From the NCBI GenBank assembly GCA_016176745.1, contig JACOWO010000064.1:1-11460 (forward strand): DNA of 11,460 nt, in the 5' to 3' direction. The notes beneath the pieces are model-generated. The model had not been told where the DNA came from. It made no database searches and saw only the letters and a program-made list of their open reading frames with translations. The DNA comes from Nitrosopumilales archaeon. GTDB taxonomy: Archaea > Thermoproteota > Nitrososphaeria > Nitrososphaerales > Nitrosopumilaceae. This document shows positions 1 to 5,833 of the stretch, in pieces. Each line of letters begins with the position of its first letter. The first letter of the stretch is position 1. The translations under genes were made by a program, and so were the position numbers.

Positions 1-1
1 T

Positions 2-1003
2 TTTGATGAAAAACAACACAAATGTCTTGAAGAATATATGAAATGGGGCGAAAGAAACGGAATTCCAGACGGAGATCTAGAACTATTAGAAAGCAAGGAT
101 ATATCAAAAAAAGAACCTAACGTACAATGTTATTCTGGTATTTACTGCAAAAGAGAAGTATCAACAGATTTTGGCTCATTTACAAAAGAATTAAAAATAG
201 AGTCTGAAAGAAATGGCACAAAATTCCTTTTTGGAAAAAATGTAAATACTATTGAAAAAAACAACGACTGTACAATACATTTTGATGATGATTCTCAAAT
301 TTCTTCTAAATTACTAATTAATTGCGCAGGAGGAAATTCGCTTGATATTGCACAAAAGTGTGGCTTGGCAACAGACTATTCTGATCTTCATTTTCGTGGG
401 GAATACTGGATTGCTGATGAGAAATACAGCGACTTGGTTAAAACAACGATTTACACTGTAGCAGAGTTTAAGGGATATCCATTTCTTGATCCTCACTGGA
501 TAAAGAAAGCAAATGGCCAATCTGAGATTGGTCCTAACGCAGTACCGGTTCCAAGCCCAGAAACTTATTCAGGATATTTGGGCGATGTTACAACATCATT
601 ATCAAAATTAAAGGAAATAGTAACTGGAAATGCCTTAAAACTATTGGCAGATCCTGAATTTTTATCTCTAGTATCAAAGGAATGGCTAAGCTCAATTTCA
701 AAAACAGCCATGATTAAGCGCGTGCAAAAATTTATTCCAAAAATTCGCCCAGAACATTTTTCAAGACGTGGCATAGCTGGCATACGTTCTCCAGTAATAA
801 CACCAAAAGGAAAATTTTTGGCAGATGTAATGGAGCTAGAAGACAAAAACTCCTATCATATAATAAATTATAACTCACCTGGTGCTACTGGAGCTCCAGC
901 TTACTCTGCAATTATTGTAAAAAAATTGCAAGAAAGAGGATTTTTAGATTACACGCCAAAACCAAAGAAATCAATTTGGAATTTTGATGCAATTACTATT
1001 TAA
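2..1003 (+). CDS. FAD-dependent oxidoreductase, L-2-hydroxyglutarate oxidase-like (5' end outside window)
   Basis: The reading frame is open to the left edge: 12 codons precede the first visible ATG at 38, so this is a 5'-truncated view of a longer gene and 38 is probably not the start. The visible 333 residues cover the middle and C-terminal parts of a DAO-type flavoprotein. They include an INCAGG segment (about 319-336), which is the usual second FAD-contacting turn, then a GPNAVPVPSP segment like the GPNAV motif of L-2-hydroxyglutarate oxidases. Near the end are RRGIAGIRSPV and YNSPGATGAPAYS, matching the FAD-closing C-terminal region of LhgO proteins. The N-terminal GxGxxG Rossmann motif must lie upstream. 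Known members oxidise L-2-hydroxyglutarate to 2-oxoglutarate and pass electrons to quinone or oxygen. The exact substrate here is inferred; another 2-hydroxyacid such as malate is possible. The gap to the next gene is 58 nt. Confidence 0.75.
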   Translation, partial: FDEKQHKCLEEYMKWGERNGIPDGDLELLESKDISKKEPNVQCYSGIYCKREVSTDFGSFTKELKIESERNGTKFLFGKNVNTIEKNNDCTIHFDDDSQISSKLLINCAGGNSLDIAQKCGLATDYSDLHFRGEYWIADEKYSDLVKTTIYTVAEFKGYPFLDPHWIKKANGQSEIGPNAVPVPSPETYSGYLGDVTTSLSKLKEIVTGNALKLLADPEFLSLVSKEWLSSISKTAMIKRVQKFIPKIRPEHFSRRGIAGIRSPVITPKGKFLADVMELEDKNSYHIINYNSPGATGAPAYSAIIVKKLQERGFLDYTPKPKKSIWNFDAITI

Positions 1004-1061
1004 ACAAATTTTTCAACATCATTAATATGGATTAAAATTAAGAAATACAATACAAATTAAA

Positions 1062-1994
1062 TTGGCTACAGGCTCAAAAAAAGCAGTTTATGCGGCGTTA
1101 TTTGGCAACCTTGGCATTGCTATAACAAAGTTTATAGCTGCTCTCATATCAGGAAGTGTTTCAATGTGGGCAGAGACTTATCACTCTGCATCAGATACTT
1201 TTAATCAAATTCTACTATTAATTGGAATAAAAGCTAGTACAAAGCCAGCAAGCCATTTACATCAATTTGGTTATGGTAAATCTCAGTTTTTCTGGTCGTT
1301 CATTGTTGCTACAATGATCTTTGGTATATCTGGTGTTCTTGCATTACAACAAGGCATTTCATCATTAATAACCAGAGAACATCATTTTGAAAATCCCATG
1401 CTTAACTATATTGTTTTGATTATAGCTGCTATATTTGAAGCAAATGCATTAAGAATAGCATACAAGCAGTTTAAAAAATCGATAGAAAATCGTGAAGAAA
1501 AAATCACTTTCAAAAAATTGATTTACGAATTCAAGGAAAGTAAGGATACTACAATATTAACTGTAATAGTAGAAGATTCAGCGGCTTTAGCAGGTATTGC
1601 TATTGCAGCTCTTGGCATTTTTCTTACCGATATTACTGGAAATACAGTATATGATGCAATAGGTTCTATCTTTATTGGCTGTCTTTTAATGGCATTTGCA
1701 TTCTTTTTGGCACGTGAAAATAGAGGACTGTTGATAGGTGAATCTATTACGAGACGACAATACAAAAAAATCGTAAACATGATCAAAGAAATTCCTGAAG
1801 TAAACAGAATAGTCTCCATGAGAACAATGCATCTAAGTCCAGAAGATGTTATAGTTGGCATAGAGGTGAATCTGATAGATAATCTTGACACAGATAAAAT
1901 TGAAGTAGTAACCGATTTAATTGAACAAAATGTAATGAAAGTAATACCACATACTAACAAAGATCATATTTTTGTAGAAATTACACGGTCTTAA
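1062..1994 (+). CDS. Cation diffusion facilitator family transporter (SLC30A9/ZnT9-like)
   Basis: A 310-aa integral membrane protein with a CDF layout: six hydrophobic segments within about residues 8-218, then a cytosolic C-terminal domain (about 223-310) of the alpha-beta type used for dimerisation. The first segment reads ALFGNLGIAITKFIAAL. TM2 carries the metal-site pattern HSASD (H41, D45) followed by NQ, and FGYGKSQFFWSF follows it; both are typical of the ZnT9-like branch. In TM5 the usual CDF HxxxD is replaced by VEDSAAL (E171, D172), also as in that branch. CDF proteins export divalent cations, usually Zn2+, against H+. The metal here is not determined. The start is TTG at 1062, because no ATG or GTG lies upstream in frame close by and the N-terminus then matches the family. 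A weak A/T-rich box at about 1030-1040 lies 26 bp upstream. The next gene follows after 15 nt, so co-transcription is likely. Confidence 0.85.
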   Translation: MATGSKKAVYAALFGNLGIAITKFIAALISGSVSMWAETYHSASDTFNQILLLIGIKASTKPASHLHQFGYGKSQFFWSFIVATMIFGISGVLALQQGISSLITREHHFENPMLNYIVLIIAAIFEANALRIAYKQFKKSIENREEKITFKKLIYEFKESKDTTILTVIVEDSAALAGIAIAALGIFLTDITGNTVYDAIGSIFIGCLLMAFAFFLARENRGLLIGESITRRQYKKIVNMIKEIPEVNRIVSMRTMHLSPEDVIVGIEVNLIDNLDTDKIEVVTDLIEQNVMKVIPHTNKDHIFVEITRS

Positions 1995-2009
1995 CCACAA
2001 AGAGATAGC

Positions 2010-2270
2010 ATGCTACCAAATCGTTGCTCTGTTAAAGAAGAAGGAAAAGATTGTGTAAATCCTCCAGAATTTATCATTTCTGTAGGTACAGAAAATGATG
2101 AATACATGTTAGGAGTAACATGTCAAAGACACAAAGATATCATATCTCAAAAATTGAACATTCTTCAAAATGAAAACAAAATTCCAAAAGGCAAAGTCAA
2201 ATTTACCAACATAAAAGCAGTTGGCACTGAATGCATACGCTCAGATCCAGACAAACTAATCCAACTGTAA
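2010..2270 (+). CDS. Small Cys/His protein of unknown function, possible metal-binding
   Basis: An 86-aa protein starting at ATG 2010, 15 nt after the transporter stop, so probably in the same transcript. No named family is recognised. Visible features are C6 and C15 in the N-terminal segment RCSVKEEGKDCVNPPEF, then C38 and H41 in GVTCQRHK. This C-x8-C plus C-x2-H arrangement could hold one zinc ion in a treble-clef or zinc-ribbon-like fold. A further C75 lies near the end. There are no membrane segments or signal peptide. The position next to a putative Zn2+ exporter is suggestive but proves nothing about a partnership. It is a compact soluble protein; confidence is high that it is a real gene and low for any function. 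Confidence 0.7.
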   Translation: MLPNRCSVKEEGKDCVNPPEFIISVGTENDEYMLGVTCQRHKDIISQKLNILQNENKIPKGKVKFTNIKAVGTECIRSDPDKLIQL

Positions 2271-2278
2271 ATTAATTG

Positions 2279-2288
2279 ATTTATCTTA
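2279..2288 (+). promoter_or_regulatory. Archaeal box A (TATA-like) for the HemS/ChuX-like gene
   Basis: ATTTATCTTA is centred about 26 bp upstream of the ATG at 2309. This is the spacing at which archaeal transcription would begin at or next to the start codon, giving a leaderless mRNA. No ribosome binding site is visible in the 38-nt gap. Confidence 0.5.
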
Positions 2289-2308
2289 CATAAAACAGAG
2301 TTACTATA

Positions 2309-2692
2309 ATGCTTAAACAAATTTTAGAGGATATACTCAAGATAGATGATATCTTATTTGTAGTAAAAAATCAAGGTGCAGTAAGCGAGATAAGAAATAA
2401 TTTCCTACCAATTAGACAAAAAGATAATTGGATAACAATAGGTGATGATAAAGGTACATGCCATATGCACATTAACGCTGATAATATCTCAAAAGCAAGG
2501 TTCGTTATAGAAGAAAAAACAGAAAGGATAAGCTATAGTGTAATGTTTTTTGATAAAAATGATGAACGCGTGTTGACGGCATTTTTTACAAAAATGTATG
2601 ATGAAGATAAAAACTTGAATCAAAAAAGAAAATCATTGTTTGATAATTTATTTAAAAAATACGGCGAGCAAGAAACGATAATGACACACTAA
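2309..2692 (+). CDS. HemS/ChuX-like single-domain protein, putative heme-related
   Basis: A 127-aa soluble protein. Residues 40-54 (WITIGDDKGTCHMHI) and 59-92 (a segment including KARFVIEE and VMFFDKNDERVLTAFF) resemble the repeat unit of the HemS/ChuX/HutX proteins, whose typical pattern is W-x-x-[LI]-G, then C-H-[IM]-H, an A-R-F-V strand and F-F-D-x-x-G/D-x-R-V-L. HemS has two copies. ChuX/HutX has one copy and dimerises; here only one copy is present. Relatives bind, carry or degrade heme in the cytoplasm. Heme binding here is inferred from the fold alone; no strict ligand can be named. The C-terminal tail is rich in Lys and Asn. The stop overlaps the stop of the minus-strand dehydrogenase gene by 4 nt (2689-2692). 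A box A at 2279-2288 supports its own leaderless transcript. Confidence 0.6.
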   Translation: MLKQILEDILKIDDILFVVKNQGAVSEIRNNFLPIRQKDNWITIGDDKGTCHMHINADNISKARFVIEEKTERISYSVMFFDKNDERVLTAFFTKMYDEDKNLNQKRKSLFDNLFKKYGEQETIMTH

Positions 2693-3657
2693 TTATTTAC
2701 AGAATAAAGTGGCTTCTTTCCAATCATTCCTAGTTTTAGATTTATTACAGTAATATCTGCCATTTTTTTCCTTGTTTCTGCGGTCGAACTTCCAATATGA
2801 GGAGATAAAACCACATTTTGCATTTTTGTTAATGGATTATTCAAACTAATTGGTTCATTTCTAAAAACATCAAGTGCAGCTCCTGCAATTATTTTCTTTT
2901 TTAGTGCATAAATTAAATCATTTTCTTTAATTATTTTTCCGCGTGCTGTATTGATAATAAACGAAGTTTTTTTCATTTTCTTAAATAATTTCATATCAAC
3001 TAACTCGTGTGTTTCTTTTGTATATGGAATATGAATTGAAACAACATCACTTTTTTTAAACAACTGATCAAATGTAACATATTTTATGCCTAGAGATTTT
3101 TCAGTGTTTTTTGATAACCTGTGCCTGTTGTGATAAATTATGTTCATTTCAAACGCTCTGGCACGCTTTGCTACAGCAGTACCTATTCTACCAAAACCCA
3201 AAATCCCAAGTATTTTTCCAGATATGTCAGTACCAACATAGTCATATGCGCCGTAAATCTGTGTCCATCTTTGCTTTCGAATTATTCTGTCTCCTTCAGT
3301 TACTCGACGCAATAAATCAAGAATTAATGCAAAGGTAAGATCTGCAGTAGCGTCAGTTAACACCTCAGGTGTATACCCAATACTAATGCCTTGTTTTTTT
3401 GCGTACTTTACATCTATATGATCATACCCAACGCTGTAAGTGCTAATTGTCTTGAGATTCTTTGCAGCAGATAACACATCTTTATCGATACTATCATAGG
3501 GAAAGCAAATCAATCCATCTTTGTTTCTGATTTTTTTAAGCAAAGTTTTTTTTGGCATTGGAATTTTTCCTTGATGGATTTCAACATCATAATATTTTTT
3601 TAAATCCAAGAGCGCAAAATCATGCAATTTACGGGTAAGCAAAACTTTTTTTTTCAT
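2689..3657 (-). CDS. D-isomer-specific 2-hydroxyacid dehydrogenase (glyoxylate/hydroxypyruvate reductase type)
   Basis: A 322-aa protein of normal family length. The catalytic domain surrounds a Rossmann domain with GFGRIG at residues 154-159. The family's catalytic triad is in place: R239 in NTARGK, E268 in FRNEP and H287 in SPHIGSS. The segment STYSVGYDHID (72-82) is the substrate-loop region of the glyoxylate reductase/GRHPR group. After the second Rossmann strand the protein reads YHNRHR rather than an acidic residue, which suggests NADPH can be used (inference). The likely reaction is reversible reduction of glyoxylate, hydroxypyruvate or a related 2-oxoacid to the D-2-hydroxyacid in the cytoplasm. 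It is encoded opposite to its neighbours, with its stop overlapping the upstream plus-strand gene by 4 nt and its start 66 nt from the micro-protein gene at 3724. Confidence 0.88.
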   Translation of the reverse strand: MKKKVLLTRKLHDFALLDLKKYYDVEIHQGKIPMPKKTLLKKIRNKDGLICFPYDSIDKDVLSAAKNLKTISTYSVGYDHIDVKYAKKQGISIGYTPEVLTDATADLTFALILDLLRRVTEGDRIIRKQRWTQIYGAYDYVGTDISGKILGILGFGRIGTAVAKRARAFEMNIIYHNRHRLSKNTEKSLGIKYVTFDQLFKKSDVVSIHIPYTKETHELVDMKLFKKMKKTSFIINTARGKIIKENDLIYALKKKIIAGAALDVFRNEPISLNNPLTKMQNVVLSPHIGSSTAETRKKMADITVINLKLGMIGKKPLYSVNN

Positions 3658-3695
3658 AATACAGCACTAAATTTTGGAATCTCTTCCTTAAACCA

Positions 3696-3704
3696 TTTAT
3701 AATA
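3696..3704 (+). promoter_or_regulatory. TATA box in the divergent gap between the dehydrogenase and the Cys-rich micro-protein
   Basis: TTTATAATA is the best TATA match in the 66-nt divergent gap 3658-3723. Its centre is about 25 bp upstream of TTG 3724, as expected for leaderless transcription of the micro-protein. Its near-symmetry means it might also serve the dehydrogenase on the other strand, with a leader of about 15 nt. Confidence 0.5.
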
Positions 3705-3723
3705 TTTTGTTATATGACAAGTA

Positions 3724-3870
3724 TTGGGTTCAAAGCACATCTCAGATGAGGAATTTGCCATCTGTGTAGAGTGTGGAAACTCAATTGAAAAATGTGTATG
3801 TGTATGCCCATACTGTGGCGAACGAGACAAATGTGAATGTGCATTATTTGATGCAGCAACAGGCGGTTAG
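3724..3870 (+). CDS. 48-aa cysteine-rich micro-protein, putative zinc-binding
   Basis: A short open frame between an in-frame stop (TGA at 3715-3717) and TAG 3868-3870. Read from TTG 3724 it gives 48 residues with eight cysteines: C14, C17, C24, C26, C28, C31, C37 and C39. They fall as CVEC, CVC, CPYC and CEC, a pattern expected of a structural zinc-binding knuckle or a small two-metal domain. This density of Cys in one frame is very unlikely by chance. TTG is chosen because a TATA box at 3696-3704 is about 25 bp upstream, fitting a leaderless start. An ATG at 3714 is in another frame and stops after 11 codons; removing one G from the GGG at 3726-3728 would join it to this frame, so an indel cannot be excluded. 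It lies 49 nt before the OFOR operon, in the same orientation. Function unknown. Confidence 0.65.
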   Translation: MGSKHISDEEFAICVECGNSIEKCVCVCPYCGERDKCECALFDAATGG

Positions 3871-3884
3871 ATTTTTCTAAAACC

Positions 3885-3897
3885 ATATTATTAATAT
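3885..3897 (+). promoter_or_regulatory. Box A for the 2-oxoacid:ferredoxin oxidoreductase operon
   Basis: ATATTATTAATAT is centred about 28 bp upstream of GTG 3920, suitable for a leaderless start. No Shine-Dalgarno-like purine tract is seen before the GTG. Confidence 0.45.
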
Positions 3898-3919
3898 CCA
3901 GTAATAGACGACAATTCAC

Positions 3920-5833
3920 GTGGTAAATGTTGACATTAGCTGGCAGATTGGTGGCCCACAAGGTAGTGGAGTAGAAACAGCAGCAAACATTTTTTCACAT
4001 GTATGTGCAAGAGCAGGTTACCAAGTTTTTGGGAAAAGGGAATTTTATTCAAACATAAAAGGTGAACACAGCTATTTTACAGTTAGAGTATCTGACAAGA
4101 AAATTAGATCTAATGTTAATGATGTGACCATAATGGTTGCATTTGACGCAGAGACAATTTTCAGGCACGCAGATGAGCTAGTCTCTGGCGGCGTAATCAT
4201 TTATGATTCAGATATGGAAAATATTGAAACAAAAGACGTTCATGCCCTTGACCCAGATTTTAAATCACGACTTCACAAGTATCTTGACACTAAAAAGAAA
4301 AGCTATACAGTTTCCGGACTTTTAGATTTGGTAAAAGAAAACGGTGTAAATCTGTATCCCGTATCATTTCGAGGAATACTTGGGGGTCTAGCTGAAGATA
4401 CCAACAATCCAAAACTAAAAGGCATGATTAGGATGTTTAACGTATTAGGCGTTTCACTTTCTCTTGGGCTATTGCACATGTCATCAAAACAGCTCTTTGA
4501 ATCAATTCAATTTATTTTTGGAAAAAAGCAAAAAATTGCTGAAATCAATAAGCAATTGGCAAATTACGCATACAACTATGCAACAGCAAAATTTCCCAAC
4601 TTCAACTGTTCACTTGCTGAAATCAAAAAACAATCTGATACTATACTTGCACAAGGTCATCAGGGAACCGCATTGGGGAAAATGGTGTGTGGGTGTAGAT
4701 TTCAATCCTACTATCCAATCACACCAGCATCAGACGAAAGCGTATTTTTAGAGTCACATGAAATTTTAGAAATAAACGAAGACAGACCTGGCTCTACGGT
4801 TGTCATACAAACCGAAGATGAAATTTCAGCTATTGGCATGACTATAGGCAGCGCATTAACTGGCACTCGTTCATCTACAAGCACATCGGGACCCGGATTT
4901 TCTTTGATGGCTGAAGCCTTGGGCTGGGCTGGAATAAACGAGGTGCCAATAGTAATAACATTATATCAAAGAAGTGGTCCGTCTACTGGCCTTCCTACTA
5001 GACATGGTCAAGAAGATCTCATGTTTGCAGTCCATGCAGGACATGGAGAATTTCCAAAAATCGTTTATGCGTCAGGAGACATTGAGGAAAGTTTCTACGA
5101 CACAGGCAAGTGTTTCAACTTTTCAGACCTCTTTCAAGTTCCAGTCATACACATGATGGACAAGTTTCTTGCAAGCTCTGTTGTTACATGTAAGAGGCTA
5201 GATCCTACAAAGATCAAGATTGAACGCGGTAAGTTGCTTGATAAAATAGACACAAATGATTACAAAAGATTTGCCCATTCAGAAGACGGTATCTCGCCAC
5301 GCTCAAAACTTGGATTAGAAAACGGAATATTTTGGAATACGGGAGATGAAAGTGACGAGTTTGGTCACATAACAGAAGATCCTGTAGTCCGGCTGCAGAT
5401 GATGGATAAAAGGCTCTCTAGATTTTCACAAATTCTCAAAGACATTCCAAAAGATGATCAGGTAGTGTCTAATGGTACAGCAGAATATACAATTGTAAGT
5501 TGGGGCTCTACTAAAGGACCAATTCTTGATGCCTTGGAGATGCTAAAAAAAGAAAATATTAATGTTGGATTTATTCAGATAAAGTTACTTCATCCATTTC
5601 CAACAGAACTTGTTAAATCATTTTTGAAAAATGTTAAATCTATAATAGATATTGAAGCCAATGCAACAGGCCAGCTTGGTTTATTATTAAAACAGAATCT
5701 GGGAAGAGAAATAGATCATTATATTTTGAAATATACTGGACGAGCTATGACTTGTACTGAAATATATGATTCAATAAAAAAAATCCTAGCCGACAAAGAA
5801 CAAAAAAAGGTAATCTTGACACATGGTGCTTAA
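3920..5833 (+). CDS. 2-oxoacid:ferredoxin oxidoreductase, fused gamma-alpha subunit
   Basis: A 637-aa protein with the two-domain fusion of Sulfolobus-type OFORs. Residues 6 to about 195 are the gamma domain: the glycine turn IGGPQGSG (10-17), then [18 protein letters not shown] (40-57). From about residue 240 comes the alpha domain. It contains [14 protein letters not shown] (265-278), the alpha-subunit motif that helps hold TPP and substrate, then QTEDEISA with E301, [10 protein letters not shown], and [11 protein letters not shown] (357-367). The C-terminal part resembles the transketolase C-terminal domain. With the beta subunit it catalyses CoA-dependent oxidative decarboxylation of 2-oxoacids (2-oxoglutarate and/or pyruvate) with ferredoxin, in place of the dehydrogenase complexes that archaea of this type usually lack. 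Substrate preference cannot be read from the sequence. GTG 3920 is chosen because it sits just before the first gamma-domain strand and 28 bp after a box A. The last 11 nt overlap the beta gene. Confidence 0.92.
   Translation: MVNVDISWQIGGPQGSGVETAANIFSHVCARAGYQVFGKREFYSNIKGEHSYFTVRVSDKKIRSNVNDVTIMVAFDAETIFRHADELVSGGVIIYDSDMENIETKDVHALDPDFKSRLHKYLDTKKKSYTVSGLLDLVKENGVNLYPVSFRGILGGLAEDTNNPKLKGMIRMFNVLGVSLSLGLLHMSSKQLFESIQFIFGKKQKIAEINKQLANYAYNYATAKFPNFNCSLAEIKKQSDTILAQGHQGTALGKMVCGCRFQSYYPITPASDESVFLESHEILEINEDRPGSTVVIQTEDEISAIGMTIGSALTGTRSSTSTSGPGFSLMAEALGWAGINEVPIVITLYQRSGPSTGLPTRHGQEDLMFAVHAGHGEFPKIVYASGDIEESFYDTGKCFNFSDLFQVPVIHMMDKFLASSVVTCKRLDPTKIKIERGKLLDKIDTNDYKRFAHSEDGISPRSKLGLENGIFWNTGDESDEFGHITEDPVVRLQMMDKRLSRFSQILKDIPKDDQVVSNGTAEYTIVSWGSTKGPILDALEMLKKENINVGFIQIKLLHPFPTELVKSFLKNVKSIIDIEANATGQLGLLLKQNLGREIDHYILKYTGRAMTCTEIYDSIKKILADKEQKKVILTHGA

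Noticed and set aside
1523..1960. A 145-codon minus-strand frame opposite the CDF transporter
   Set aside because: The plus-strand frame has conserved CDF motifs; the opposite frame is an antisense shadow.
3710..3961. An 83-codon minus-strand frame across the micro-protein gene
   Set aside because: It is antisense to the Cys-rich frame and the OFOR start, and its His/Cys content comes from the complement of those codons.
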